Notes under the pieces: model-generated | The model's input: only the letters and a program-made list of their open reading frames with translations | Databases searched by the model: none | Told to the model about the DNA's origin: nothing | Shown here: piece after piece, positions 8,952-20,668 of the stretch | Position numbering within the stretch: the stretch's first letter is position 1 | Layout: the number at the start of each line of letters is the position of its first letter | Program-made: the position numbers and the translations under genes | NCBI GenBank assembly: GCA_963773465.1 | Contig: CAVZBF010000002.1 | Location: 868,001-932,000 of the forward strand | Direction of reading: 5' to 3' | DNA length: 64,000 nucleotides | DNA from: VBAS01 sp963773465 | Lineage (GTDB): Bacteria; Bacteroidota; Bacteroidia; Chitinophagales; Chitinophagaceae

Positions 8952-10052
8952 TCACTCGATGCTCTCCTTGCTAATTGGTAATATGATGCCCGCTTCGTCT
9001 TTATCCATCAGAATTATCTTTACAATGCTGTTTGGATCAAAATTATCTCCATTGATAATCTGCCCTTTTATAGTATCAAAACCGCTTCTATTTTCCCAGT
9101 CATCCTTGTTTATTTCTAGAAAGATTTCTTGATCTTCTAATTTGTCCTTTTCTTCTGAATCAAAGTTGAAATAAAAAGGAGTAAGTGTGATTTTATCTAT
9201 AGGGTATCCTTCTACAAACAATGGCGGATAATTAATTGCAGCTATATCTTCATTATAAAACCAATAATCATTCTTATTTAAGAGAACCGGAATTGAAAAA
9301 ATGTAGTTAAGAAAATAAAAAGCAATAACGTGGGTGTGAGTTTTAGCTTTAATGTCTCTTTTCTTAAATAGATAAACGTGAGGAATTAATTTAACACCTA
9401 ATGGAAGATAGTATCCTGTTACCCTGCATCCCGAAAGACTATCATTAAACTTTCCAAGTATATAACTAAGCCCATCTTTATAGTCACTCAATACTTCATT
9501 TTCTGGAATTACAGACAAAGCAAGCTTCATGAAATATTTATAGACTTTATTGGGTATAAAAGGATTCCGTTTTAGTTTTATTTTCAAGACCCCGCTTTTG
9601 GAATCAAAAGATATTATATCATTATCAGTTTCGGTTCTTGAGATTTGAATGCTTTGCTTTTCCTGAAACGGCTTGACTTGAATTTTAGCGTCCCCGGTTG
9701 CCGATTTAAATCCTGGGAATTTTTTCTTACCTCTAACCCGATGCAATGGTCTTTCAATTTCAATCATTTTAGCGAGTTGATCTTCATATTTTCCGAAAGT
9801 CTCATTGCATAAATCGCATTCATCATCACAGAATAGTGTTTTATTGCCGAATAACTCCGGAATTAAATGTGCATCGTTATTAAAAGTCGTTGCTGGAATT
9901 GCGTTGCCACAATAACGGCATTTCCTATTAGATCTTATTTTCAACTCCTTTTTATTGCTGATCTCTGGAGGTCCTATAATATTTATTAGTTCATATGTTT
10001 TCCAAAAAATTTTCCCCGCCTCTCTAAATTCAGGCTTTGTAAATAAGTCCAT
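8952..10052 (-). CDS. HNH-endonuclease-like protein
   Basis: 366 aa. Residues about 43-90 carry two zinc-binding pairs, CRYCGN and CDLCNETFGKYED, with NDAHLIPELFGN between them; this is the layout of HNH_5-type nucleases, in which AHLIPE supplies the active-site histidine. The remaining 250 residues are of unknown fold. It converges on the HEPN gene. Such HNH proteins are found in defence islands and as stand-alone nucleases; the role here is not known. Confidence 0.7.
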   Translation of the reverse strand: MDLFTKPEFREAGKIFWKTYELINIIGPPEISNKKELKIRSNRKCRYCGNAIPATTFNNDAHLIPELFGNKTLFCDDECDLCNETFGKYEDQLAKMIEIERPLHRVRGKKKFPGFKSATGDAKIQVKPFQEKQSIQISRTETDNDIISFDSKSGVLKIKLKRNPFIPNKVYKYFMKLALSVIPENEVLSDYKDGLSYILGKFNDSLSGCRVTGYYLPLGVKLIPHVYLFKKRDIKAKTHTHVIAFYFLNYIFSIPVLLNKNDYWFYNEDIAAINYPPLFVEGYPIDKITLTPFYFNFDSEEKDKLEDQEIFLEINKDDWENRSGFDTIKGQIINGDNFDPNSIVKIILMDKDEAGIILPISKESIE

Positions 10053-10176
10053 TCAACAAATCTACGAATAATGATTTCTTCCCAGACGAGTGTGCTCCCG
10101 AACTGAATATTCATACGAATTACTTGACTTTGAATAAAAGCCCTGTTATCTTTTTTGATTAATGTGTTTGACTAAA

Positions 10177-10296
10177 TTATTTCTTTGTCTCTGGGGGAGG
10201 ACTGGAAGATGGTGGAGTATTTGCTGGAAGTAGCTGAGGATTTGGCGTAGCAGGCGCCGGCGCAGTGGGAGTAAACCATGACCAATCATTATGACA
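10177..10296 (-). pseudogene. remnant encoding a proline-rich C terminus
   Basis: Reading on the minus strand from about 10296, the frame containing WSWFTPTAPAPATP and ending PPSSSPPPETKK then TAA looks like the proline/threonine-rich tail of a secreted or lipoprotein gene. A stop lies just upstream, so only the tail remains. It is inside 10053-10550, a gap that holds only remnants. Confidence 0.35.
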
Positions 10297-10381
10297 CTAT
10301 CATAATGGGAATCGAAGCTGGTACCAATTGAATTCCTGCTCCAACAAATTTCCTCACCCTGATATATCAACAGCACTCCTT

Positions 10382-10546
10382 ATGCCATTTAATAAGAGCT
10401 TGTTCGCTTAATGAACTACCAAGCAATTCGCAAAAGATCGTTCATACCAGATAAGACATATTCATAAAGATAACATGAGAGGTTCGAAATCACACAAGTC
10501 GAATTGACTGGCGGCCGATATGGTGAATCCGGATATGAATGTGTGA
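10382..10546 (+). pseudogene. internally deleted copy of the Rieske-flavodoxin gene
   Basis: The stretch from about 10335 to 10445 matches 6872-6985 (upstream region, start codon and first 20 codons of the fusion gene), and 10450-10546 matches 7955-8050 (its last codons, ending GGATATGAATGTGTGA). About 1 kb between is missing and the frame is broken. It is therefore a dead second copy, 3.5 kb from the intact gene and in the same orientation. Confidence 0.75.
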
Positions 10547-10550
10547 TACT

Positions 10551-11491
10551 CTAAAAATTAAACTGATACTCCAACGAAGCTACAAATGATCGTGTCAGTC
10601 CATCCGGCCTTTGATCTCTTACTATAAATGGTGTGCCAAGTGAAAGCTCAAAACCATTTCCATTCTTTAAACGATAACCAAAGAAAACATTTCCATTTAA
10701 TGTAAGCCCGGTTGAATTATAAATAGGCCTTCTGTCCCCATCGTCATCAGCATAAGTATCATTTACTAAATGATAAATCCCTAATAGGCTTGGTCGTATT
10801 GAAAACCGTTCCCCTGTTTTAAAATTGTAAGAAACTCTTCCCACCAGGTCACCTTTCCTCTCAAATTCATTCGTTGGCCAGTATTTCAAAGTAACCGGAA
10901 TAGCGGGATAATCACCTGGCAAGAATTTATTTTCATTTCTTGCTTTCAACGGCTGTTGCAGCGCCAATGTTGCTCCAAAATTTTTACGATTATAATTCAA
11001 TGCCAAAACCAGATCAATAGTACCAAGGCTTGTTTGGTATGGCATCGGTAAATGAATTCCGTTTTCAATAATATCCGCACCATCAAAAGGAAGTTTCAAC
11101 CCCACAACAAAAGACTTTTGCCATTCTGCTTTTACATCAAACGCATGATTTACGGAAAGGAACAGATCAGTCAACCCATTCGTATTCGCCAGTTCTCCAC
11201 TGACAAATGAATATCCCAACTTACCCGTTACAGATGTTCTGTTGGTAATGGTTCTTGTATATTCAAGATATCCTGTATAATTATTTGTTGACCTCTCGCC
11301 TTTTCCAAAGGCAAAACCAACTGAAACATCATTCTTCTTTCCATCCTTTGATTCATGTCCTTCCGCATTGTTCTTGATTGAATGAAGAGTGCATACGCCG
11401 GCATCACTGCAACCTTGCCCAATGGACTCTCGCAGTTAAAGTCAATTATCAAAAAAGCAAAAACACTAATCATTTTAATCATATTATTCAT
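10551..11491 (-). pseudogene. outer-membrane beta-barrel protein, frameshifted
   Basis: From the ATG at 11491 a hydrophobic signal sequence (MIKMISVFAFLI) is read, then the frame is lost near 11420. In the correct frame the sequence continues as GCSDAGVCTLHSIKNNAEG and runs without stops to 10551, ending in LEYQFNF, the terminal aromatic residue typical of outer-membrane beta-barrels. Alternating strands such as GNVFFGYRLKNGNGFELSLG support a barrel. One or two single-base errors would restore a protein of about 310 aa. The substrate or role is unknown. Confidence 0.7.
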
Positions 11492-11517
11492 AATTGTTAA
11501 TTATTAATTCGAACCAG

Positions 11518-12531
11518 TTACTTCACATATTCTTTGATCAGCACGCATGACCATCCGGATCACGAACAATAAATGATCTCATATGCTGTCCATTTACATG
11601 CTGATGTACGAGTTCCTTAGAAATAAAGTTGTATCCTTCCGTCATTAATTTGTTATAAAGCATTGTTGCATTGTCAACGACCAAAGTAGTTTGCCAATGC
11701 CAGATATCATCGGCACGGGAATCCTTGGGGTAAGCTTTGCCGGGACCCGGATTGATATATTGCAAAAACTCTATACCCGGCCCAGCCACCGCACGATAAC
11801 CTGTGATATGCAGCGAAGCTCCTTCTATATTGTTCAAATGTTCCTGTTCAATTCCTTTATTCCAGCTATCGCCTTTTCTCTCCACACCAAGCAAATCCTG
11901 GTAAAATTTATGACTGTTATCTGTACTGCTTATACCGATAGCTGTATGATCAATCCCTAAAAATATTTTTCCATTGTGATAGTGTCGGGATGCCATTTAT
12001 CCTGACCTTTTCCTTTAGGAAAGTAGATCAGCTCGAGATTATGATCATCCGGGTCGTGAAAATAAAATGCTTTGATGCCTTCCGCTGCAGGAATAGATTT
12101 CGGCAATGTTTGCGGAGAGGTGGATACATATTCAACATTATACTTCTTTACCAGTTGGTAAGCTTTTTCCATATCACTCACCACAATGGCGATATGTTGA
12201 AAAAACAGATCATTACTCTTTGCATCCTCAGGAATACTTCGCCCACCTGTGGTCAGATAATCAGTCAATTCAATAAACTCATCTCCCAACTGCAGACGTG
12301 CCACACGAATATTCAAACCAAATACTCCTTGCAATTTTTCAAATTCAGTTCCATTGTATTCTGTGTCGGTCACTTTTTTAAATCCCAACACTTCCGTATA
12401 AAACTTCAATGATGTGTTCATGTCCTTCACAGTAATTCCAATGGCTTCCACTTTTGTTACCTGTGAAAGTGCCAGCGAAGAAATCAGGAGACCCTTAATA
12501 ATAGCCCATGTATAAAAAAAATTTTTCTCAT
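11518..12531 (-). pseudogene. tandem VOC (glyoxalase/bleomycin-resistance) domain protein, frameshifted
   Basis: Two vicinal-oxygen-chelate domains (EAIGITVKDMNTSLKFYTEV at about 12450 and LGIDHTAIGISSTDNSHKFY at about 11960) belong to one secreted protein of about 335 aa. Three indels break it: in an eight-T run near 12520 (inside the signal peptide), in AAAAATATTTTT near 11965, and in GGTCATGCG near 11548, after which the restored frame ends GHAVLIKEYVK at 11518. Homopolymers at two of the breaks suggest sequencing errors. It probably had metal-dependent dioxygenase or isomerase-like function. Confidence 0.75.
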
Positions 12532-12574
12532 AATAGAAATTCTAATGGTTCAAGCAATTCATTTTTCTTATTAC

Positions 12575-13366
12575 TCATTTTATTTTTGAATAATGACTGT
12601 GTACTTTATCTCTTTCAATAAACAAGTAAAACTCTGCCGCGAGTAACATCCCGCAAAAGGGGACAAACAAATAGATCCAGAATGCAGTCCAGATATTAGC
12701 CGGCAAAGCACTGGCAAGCGAACGAGCAGGGTTCATCCCAAACCCGGATATCGGACCAGCCACAATCACCCAGGTACACACCAGGCATCCGGCAAATATT
12801 CTTGTATACTTTTTTAGCTTATCATTATTGGAGGTAAACAACACCATACTCATTGTGATAAATGCTATAATCAATTCAATGACGAATGCCCACCACACGC
12901 CGTTTTTGCCAGGAACTGTAACCGCTGAATTTACCGGCGGATCGATCAGGATGTTCCCCATTAACCATTGCATGAAAAAGACTGCAACCGTTCCTCCAAT
13001 AATTTGAAAGACGACAAAGAACATTGCATCATACTTACACATTTTACCTAAACGTAAAAAAGTAAGTGTAACAGCAGGGTTGATCTGGGAGCCACTCGGC
13101 GCTGTGAATGGAGAATAGAAAATAAACAGCGCGGTGCTTCCCATGGCTATACCCATCAAGATATTTTTTACTGTAAAAGTTGGAATTGCAGAATACCATG
13201 AACTCCTTTCTGAGAATAGCATTGCACTGAAAAAACAAGCAGAGATCATGAAGATGGCAAGACCCAATGCCTCCTGCATATAATGCTTCCAGTTTTTTCT
13301 GAAAGCGGCTTTCATCTGGACCATTCCTGTCATGCCGGTGAAAACTTGTATGGGCATTACTCTCAT
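12575..13366 (-). CDS. MIP-family channel (aquaporin/glycerol facilitator)
   Basis: 263 aa with six transmembrane helices and two half-helices. The signature motifs are NPAVTLTF (about residue 92) and NPARSLASALP (about 212), which form the pore constriction. A true start may be at the methionine before KAAFRKNWKHYM (codon 18), where the first helix begins. It moves water or small neutral solutes across the cytoplasmic membrane. It is one of the few unbroken genes between 10 and 35 kb. Confidence 0.88.
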   Translation of the reverse strand: MRVMPIQVFTGMTGMVQMKAAFRKNWKHYMQEALGLAIFMISACFFSAMLFSERSSWYSAIPTFTVKNILMGIAMGSTALFIFYSPFTAPSGSQINPAVTLTFLRLGKMCKYDAMFFVVFQIIGGTVAVFFMQWLMGNILIDPPVNSAVTVPGKNGVWWAFVIELIIAFITMSMVLFTSNNDKLKKYTRIFAGCLVCTWVIVAGPISGFGMNPARSLASALPANIWTAFWIYLFVPFCGMLLAAEFYLFIERDKVHSHYSKIK

Positions 13367-13415
13367 AAAACAAAGAGAAGAAACAATGAAAAAAATCGCT
13401 GTCGGTTGATTGACG

Positions 13416-13751
13416 TTAAGCGGGAGATTTAGAATGCTTTAACTCTTTTTCCAAAAAGAAATTCAATACTGTACGTATGGTAGCTATTGCGGCAAGTTTT
13501 CCGATCTCATCCCATGTTGGCGCGACGGCCGTCGCAAGGACATCTGCACCTAATAACAACTCCAATGAAACAGCAACCGCACTGCCGAATTGTACTCTTG
13601 CCTGCATTGCAGATAATCCACCTTTGACTTTTACTACAGACTGAAAATATTCTATAACCAATCTTATCAATGCCGCTGCAATAACCGCTGCCGCAATTAT
13701 CTCCAGCCCGTGACTGATATAAACCGTTATCGTTTTTGCAATTTCTTCCAT
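13416..13751 (-). CDS. DUF1622 family membrane protein
   Basis: 111 aa with three predicted transmembrane segments. LELLLGADVLATAVAPTWDE followed by AAIATIRTVLNFFLEKEL is the family signature. The start codon shares its A with the stop of the GMC oxidoreductase gene (TAATG), so the two are translationally coupled. Function unknown. Confidence 0.85.
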   Translation of the reverse strand: MEEIAKTITVYISHGLEIIAAAVIAAALIRLVIEYFQSVVKVKGGLSAMQARVQFGSAVAVSLELLLGADVLATAVAPTWDEIGKLAAIATIRTVLNFFLEKELKHSKSPA

Positions 13752-15330
13752 TATGCCATCATTGTTTCGCTGATCGCAGCCGTATGGGATTTGAAAACAT
13801 TATTTATCAAATGATCTCCCACTCTCAATGCATTAGCAGCAATAGTAAGTGCAGGATTAAATGCTCCGCAGCTTGGGAAGAAACTTGCATCTACTACATA
13901 CACATTTTCCAGGTCATGTGTTTTGCAATTCAGATCCAGTACCGATGTTTTAGGATCGTTACCAAAACGAAGTGTTCCATTCTGATGACTCATTCCACTT
14001 ACATCAAGATCATAACCACCCCATTTTATATCTTTATAGTCAGCATCAATTTCACCAAGCTTTACAAAAATTTCTTTCAGTTTTTCTTTTAGTTTTACAA
14101 ACGCAGTATAATTCGTTCTTGTATAATTTACTTTTATTGTTCCATCATTGCGAAGTATAACACGATTATCAGGAGAAGGAAGATCTTCAGCTGTCAGCCA
14201 GAAATCAATACTCATCTCCTTCAATTCTGCATACGATTTACCGGGAAATAAAGTTTCTCCCATCCAGTTGATCGTATCGGGATCATTGCGTCCCATCAAT
14301 TGAATTTCACCCAATGGAAATTCACTGTCATCAGCACCATGATAAAAATCAGCAATACCCAAACTCTTCTGAAACACACAATCATTTTTCTTCTTCGTAA
14401 ACGCCACCAAACAACCATTATGATGAAGCATTAGGTTTCTTCCTACCTGGTCAGAAGAATTAGCCAGGCCGGCAGGATGCATTTCATTTGCACTGCGTAA
14501 AAACAAAGCGGCACTGTTCACGGCGCCGCAAGCCACAATAAAAATATCGGCGCTGAATTTTATTTTCTCCCCATTAATGATCACCAACACTTCTTTTACC
14601 TTTTCACCATTTGCATCAGTCAACAATCTTTCTACATAAGCATGTGTCATCAATGTTACATTCTTATTCTTTAATGCAGGACGCAAACACATTACTTGTC
14701 CATCAGCTTTGCTATCTGTCAAATCCGGAAAGCCATCAAAATTTTCCAATACAACCGGTGCTTCGGTTGCTGTGTAATCCTGTGGCAATTTCACACCCAT
14801 CGGTAATGGAAATGGCCGCAAACCGATCTGCTTCATCTTTCCATCAAGATCTTTTATCAATGGTTCATAAGGCAGCGGTGGCAAAGGATATTCAGCATTT
14901 GCAAATGGTTCACTCGGATCTACACCACGTTTACCATGTACACTATATAATTTTTCTGCTTGTTCATAATAATTTTCATAAACATCATATTTCAAAGGCC
15001 ACTCAGGTGATATACCACCATAATGTTTTACTTCTTCAAAATCAGATTCACGAAAACGAAACAATGCAGCGCCATACATTTTACTATTGCCACCAACATT
15101 ATAATGTATAAAAGGTTTGAACGGTTTGTCATCTTTATCATACCAATCTTCTTTCGGACGATAGCGGCCATTGGTCACCACTTCATGCGGATCCCAGTTT
15201 TCTTTTTCCTTCGGAATAAAACCACCTCGTTCAAGGATCAGAATTTTTTTTCCGGTTGGTGCAAGTTTATAAGCCATCGTACTCCGCCGCTGCCTGTACC
15301 AATAATAATGATGTCGTAATGATTGACCAT
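13751..15330 (-). pseudogene. GMC-family oxidoreductase, frameshifted at the N terminus
   Basis: The ATG at 15330 begins VNHYDIIIIGTGSGG, the Rossmann dinucleotide-binding start, but a base is missing after GGCGGAG near 15285. In the next frame the protein continues MAYKLAPTGKKILILERGG (FAD-ribose acid) to the C terminus, where NPALTIAANALRVGDHL is the conserved GMC end. About 525 aa when repaired. It is a flavoenzyme that oxidises alcohol groups of sugars, sterols or choline-like substrates; the exact substrate is unknown. It is followed directly by the DUF1622 gene. Confidence 0.82.
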
Positions 15331-15491
15331 GATAGAATTTTTCAAATACAAAATGAACTTATTTGCACAGCATAAATTGTCGTTTGAGTGACGATAACGA
15401 GAATAATATTATCACACTACCAAAACATGTCAACTGCCTTACACCACCACAAACCGACCCGAGTTTAGGTTTGCTAATTAAAAAATCAGAA

Positions 15492-16790
15492 ATGAAAAAG
15501 ATATTTCTACTGCTATTAGTTTCAATATTGATCGGGACATCCAGCCATGGTCAATTATTTTCATTGAAGCGATACAACAATCACTTTCAAGAACCAGGAA
15601 GGAAAAGTCTTGACAAAAGATGAAGTGAAGGAATTCATGAAAGGTGTATTTTCCATCAGGCAGGAAAATATAGATGGAAGAAAGATCATCACGATAATTC
15701 CAACTGGCAGTGATGAAAGAGCAAAGCAGCAAGCAAAGATCGATGCATTTAAAAGTAGCCTGATCAATAAGCCTATTAATGAGTTTAATCTTACTGATCT
15801 CAACAATAAAAAATGGAGTTCAAAAGAGCTGAAAGGGAAAGTGCTTGTTATTAATTTCTGGTTCACCGCATGCAAACCATGCATCCAGGAAATGCCTCAC
15901 TTGAATAAGCTGGTTGAAGAAAATAAAAACAATGAAGTGGTTTTTCTTGCTCCTGCTCCCGAAAATGAAAATCAAATCAAGAGATTTCTAAAGAAATATT
16001 CTTTCGATTACAACATTACTCCAGCCTCAACTGATCTTATTGCAGGAATGAGTATTGAAAATTTCCCAACTCATTTGATAATTGACAAAGAAGGCATCAT
16101 CCGGCAGGTATTTATTGGCTATGCCGATGATATCAAAGAAAAGTTACAGGCAGAGATTGACAAGCTGATCAACAAAATGAACAAACCTCCGGAAATACAA
16201 TTACAAAAAGAAACCCTCCGGATAGAAACATTTAGTGATGGAGTTTTTTGCATTGCTGTGACTTTATTATCAATAGAAATTGGCGTGGAACTGCATGGAG
16301 ATGTAACCAATAAAGAACTAACTCATGCACTGCTAGCCAAATGGCCGATTTATTTAGCGTACGTTATCAGCTTTGTAAATGTTTTGCTTGCATGGATAGG
16401 GCATCATAGCTTATTTAAAATGTTTTCAAGGGCAGACAATGGCATTATGATCACCAACGGCCTGTTATTGATGCTGATCGCATTGGTCCCATTTCCCACA
16501 AAAACATTAGGTGAATTTCTATTGACTGAAGGTTTAAAAACGGCCACGATATTTTATACCGGTTATTTTGTTTTGATCAGTCTTGGTTTTCGTTTACTAT
16601 GGTTTGCTGCAAGCCGGAAAAAGGAAAATTTGACACATGATGTTACGGCAATCCAGATCAGGCTACTACAAGAAATGAAAATGTTGGTCTTATTTGTAAC
16701 ACGATCATATTTGCTTTCGCATTTTTTAACCCCTGGTTAGCATTGGCCCTTAGCTTTGTAATGTGGGTATATTGGGTTTTGTTTGCATAA
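15492..16790 (+). pseudogene. TlpA-like thioredoxin joined to a TMEM175-type channel, frameshifted
   Basis: The ATG at 15492 gives a signal peptide (MKKIFLLLLVSILIG). After an indel near 15565 the frame continues through a TlpA-like domain with active site ACKPC in FWFTACKPCIQEM. At 16177 the same frame enters RIETFSDGVFCIAVTLL, the TMEM175/DUF1211 motif, followed by five hydrophobic helices. A second indel near 16690 hides the last helix, which in the correct frame ends WVLFA at 16790. The ATG at 16177 overlaps a TGA in another frame, so two separate genes joined by an indel are as likely as a real fusion. Confidence 0.65.
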
Positions 16791-16819
16791 ACTTAGTTTA
16801 CCGTGAAAAATCAATTATC

Positions 16820-17231
16820 ATGACTTTAGAGCATGTTGCTATCTGGACAGATCAGCTTGAGGAGCTAAAAAATTATTATTCTAATTATTTTGGCGGGACT
16901 CCAAATTCTAAATACACAAATGAAACAAAACATTTTCAAAGTTATTTTTTGACATTCAGATCAGGTGCCAGGCTTGAGCTGATGTCAATGCCAGGAATTC
17001 CTAACAATACAAATGATAGGGTTGTTAAACAGCATAAAGGTATAATCCATCTTGCTTTTGGCGTTGATTCAATGACAGAAGTGGACCAGAAAGCTATTGA
17101 GCTTAAAGGAGCTGGATTTCCCGATCTTAAGCGGACCAAGAAAAACAGGCGATGGTTATTATGAATTTGAAACACTTGATCCGGATAATAACAGGTTAGA
17201 AGTAACTTGTCCTTATCCAAAAGGTATTTAG
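16820..17231 (+). pseudogene. VOC/glyoxalase-family protein, frameshifted near the C terminus
   Basis: The ATG at 16820 begins TLEHVAIWTDQLEELKNYY, a single VOC domain with the metal-binding histidine in the first strand. The frame is lost at GATTTCCCGATC near 17125 and resumes as SGPRKTGDGYYEFETLDPD, ending PYPKGI at 17231. The final segment carries the glutamate (LEV) that normally completes the metal site. About 135 aa, normal for a lactoylglutathione-lyase-like protein. Confidence 0.75.
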
Positions 17232-17244
17232 TTCTTGTATTTTA

Positions 17245-18443
17245 TTATAATTCTACAATTGGCAGATCAGGCGGCAAACCAAAAAGTATTTGTGCCGCAG
17301 TTTCATAACGGCTTTCATTCATAAATCCATGCTGTCTCAATACCTGTGCATCCATTAAGTAATGCGCAAGTTTGTTCTTTTTATAAATGCCACTGCTTCC
17401 TGCAGCGGTATACATCAGCTCGATCGCTTCTACGCAACTTTGATTGGTATGAGCAGCTGCCAATAACAACCCTGCTTTTTCTTCCAGTGAAATGGTTTCA
17501 CCTGCCAATGTTCTTTGCCAGCATTTTGAAATTGTATCATGCAGGTACGCGCGACTTGACCGGACCAATGCTTCAGCCTTACCTAATTTTCTTTGTATCA
17601 CACCTCTTTCTCTTATTGGTACCATCGACCCGAGCGGTGTTTTCTTTCCGGCAATCAATTTTAATTCATTGATCGCATTGCTTGCAACTGCAAGAGTTAC
17701 CGGTGCAAGAAGACAGGCAATATTTCCTCCTGCCGCAGGAAAATGGTAAAGCGGTTTTGTAAAATGACGACCAGGATGAAATTCCGGCATCAGCGAACAG
17801 ACACGATGATCCGGTACAAATACATCTTTAGCTTCTATGTCATTGCTGTCAGTAGCATGCATTCCAATTACCTGCCATGTATCAATGATCTGGCAATCGG
17901 CAGCATTCATATAAACACCAAGAATTTCCGGGTGTCCATCATGCATTTTTGGTTGTCCTCCTTCCATTACCAGGGCTAACACCATTATCCATTGCGCTTC
18001 ATGCACATTACTGACAAGAGGGTTTCTTCCATTGATCAGATAACCACCTTCAACACGGGTTGCTCTCATCGGTGGATGTACAGTGCCTGCAATAAATGCA
18101 TCCGGATTATTACCAAAAATTTCTTCAATTCCTTTTTCAGGAAGTGCGACTTAACAAGAGAAGTGTAGTATTGGCAACCATTAGTGACCAGCCTGCCGCA
18201 GTATTATGGCTTGCTACTTCTTCAACAACTTTTGCTGTTGTTAATGGATCGGCCTCCAATCCACCCAATGATTTTGGTAAAAATAATTTATGAAATCCCG
18301 CGTCCCGCAAAGCATTCACAACAGGAGCAGAAAGCCTTCCATTGTTTTCTTCTTCATCTATATGTTGACCAATAACTGAATCTAATTTGCGTGCTACTTG
18401 TACAAGGTCTTTTTCAATAGCGGGAGCTGCTGTCAGTTTCCAT
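17245..18443 (-). pseudogene. acyl-CoA dehydrogenase-type flavoprotein (PF08028-like), frameshifted
   Basis: When frames are joined the protein starts near 18443 and reads APAIEKDLVQVARKLDSVIG, then RDAGFHKLFLPKSLGGLEAD (N-terminal helical domain), VPDHRVCSLM (middle beta domain) and AHTNQSCVEAIELMYTAAGS (C-terminal flavin-binding domain), about 400 aa. Breaks lie near 18420 and 18130. This subgroup includes flavin-dependent hydroxylases and desulfurisation enzymes as well as dehydrogenases, so the reaction is uncertain. Confidence 0.75.
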
Positions 18444-18586
18444 ATAAAGGAGTTTAATGAATGAAATAAAATGATTAACTCTGGCGGAAAACGATGGAGG
18501 ATGTCCTGAAACTATTTGTAAGGTAAAAAATAAATTTATACCGTTTGTCAGGAACCTGACAATTGAAATGAATTTAATATCATCAG

Positions 18587-20603
18587 CTACTGAGTAATTA
18601 ATTTTTCAATTACTCTCTCTTCTTTCACAGCATACAACTCATATTCCTTCATAACTCTTAATATTTCAGCCACACCCCATGCCTGTGCGACACAGCCACG
18701 TGGATGATGTGGCGCATCTGCATCAAATATTTCTGAAACACTGACCAATACATCCTTCATTCAGATGATATTTAAAATCTTCTATTACACTTTTTGATCT
18801 TTCGATTTTTCACTTCCGATTTTTATCAATGCATCAACATAAGGCCCCAGCAACCAACTCCACACTGTTCCCTCATGATAGGATGAATCACGGTGCCATG
18901 GATCGCCGCCATAATGGTGAACATAATGCACATCGCTTCCTGGCAAACTTCTTAAACCAACAGGTGTATATAATTTTTCTTCTACAATCTTTAAAACTGC
19001 TTTTGCCTTTCTCTCCTTCAATCAATGCAAAAGGAAGACTGATGGCGAAAAGCTGGTTTGGTCTTAATGTTGCATCAGGTTTATCTATTTTCATCAATTA
19101 CATCATATAAATAATTTCCTTCCGCATTCCAGAAATGTTTCGTCGAAACTTTGTTTTGCTTTTTCTGCACTTGCATTCTACTAAATCAGCATCTTTCTTC
19201 TGTTTATTTAATTGCAATAGTTCAGCAAATATTTTCAATGCATTATACCAAAGAGCCTGTATCTCTACCGGCTTTCCCATTCTTGGTGTTACTACCCATG
19301 TTCCGATCCTTGCATCCATCCAGGTTAGTTGCTGACCCTGCTTCACCTGCATACAACAAACCATCTTCATCTACATGAATATTATATCTTGTTCCTTTAA
19401 AATGCCAGTCAATAATTTCTTTTAATACAGGAAAATTTCGTTCAATACAAAATCTTTATCACCTGTTGCCTGCAGATATTTATATACAGCAATAAAATAC
19501 CAGAGTGTTCCATCCACATTATTATATTCAGGTGCTTCGCCATTATCCTGGAAACGGTTGGGCAACATTCCCATGCTTACACTTTTTGCAAAAGCAGCAA
19601 GTATTTTCTTTGCATCTTCAAACCGGCCTGTGCTTAAACATAAGCCCGGCAAGGATGATCATCGTATCCCTTCCCCAATCGGTAAACCAATGATAACCGG
19701 CAATAACAGTTTTCAGATCTTCATCTCGTTTTACAATAAATTGATCGGCTGCCAATACTAATTGCTGTAATGTTTCATCTATCCGGTTGATCTGTTCAAC
19801 AATTTCTGTCTTCGTTTAACTTTCTTTTGCTAATAATTCATGTGCATCTCTTCCTTCAGGATTTTCGGTAGAAATAATAATGCCAAGTGAATCACCTTCT
19901 TTTAATTCAACTGAAAAAATTCCATGATTGAAAAGGTCTTCTGTAAAATCAAGTCCACGGTATTGTTCTACACTATATTTAAAATTATTAAACCAGCTTG
20001 GTGTATGCTTGATAAGTTGAACCCGGAACATTGATGAATATATCCGGTGTTTCCATCATAGGCTTGATTATGAAAAATGCCATTGTTAAAATCAGCATCC
20101 CAATGCATCTGCGTCATTCGCATGCATCAAGCTGATGATAACCTCTTGCTGCCATCAGTGGCAATAATTCCAATGTAAAATGATTGATGCAGCTTTCAAT
20201 ACTTCATATATAATGACCACTGTATTTTCTCCATGGATCATCGCAATGGTTTTCTTCAACTTGAATTCCACCTACTTCATAGATCCATTCAGGGAAAAAA
20301 TCTTTGGTAAAACTTTCAAGATATTGATAGCCATTGGGATGAATGACATCACCGTAATATAGATTAGTACCCAATTCAAACCTTTTATCATCTGACAACA
20401 ATTGTTTCATCCAGTTTGGAAACCAATACCATTCTTTCTGCAGGAGGAACTGATGGCTGCAACCAGCAATCCATGATAACGTCTTGTATTGCATCCAATG
20501 ATGGATGAACTACTCCAACCACCAAGACCATTTGTTTCCAGCCATTCATATTCTGAATGGCTTCATCAAAATTTTGCAGAATGGATTTATCTTTTTTAAG
20601 CAT
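18587..20603 (-). pseudogene. glycogen debranching enzyme (amylo-alpha-1,6-glucosidase), multiply frameshifted
   Basis: Joined frames give the family landmarks in order: EYEWLETNGLGGWSSS and GCNTRRYHGLLVAA near the N terminus (20,450-20,530), VVTPRMGKPVEIQALWYNAL (about 19,250), then EGTVWSWLLGPYVDALIKI (about 18,850), and a C-terminal helix ending EERVIEKLITQ at 18587. At least eight indels interrupt the frame. The start near 20603 (MLKKDKSILQNF) is approximate. The enzyme removes alpha-1,6 branches of glycogen. It is the last gene of a minus-strand alpha-glucan cluster. Confidence 0.78.
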
Positions 20604-20668
20604 GATTAGTTTTAAGCATTTTGCAAGCATAAGCATTGGACTTTCGTAATATTTATTGAATATACTAG

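Noticed and set aside
10146..10376. 76-aa ORF on the minus strand
   Set aside because: Its frame differs from the proline-rich coding-like frame and includes remnant DNA; composition is not protein-like.
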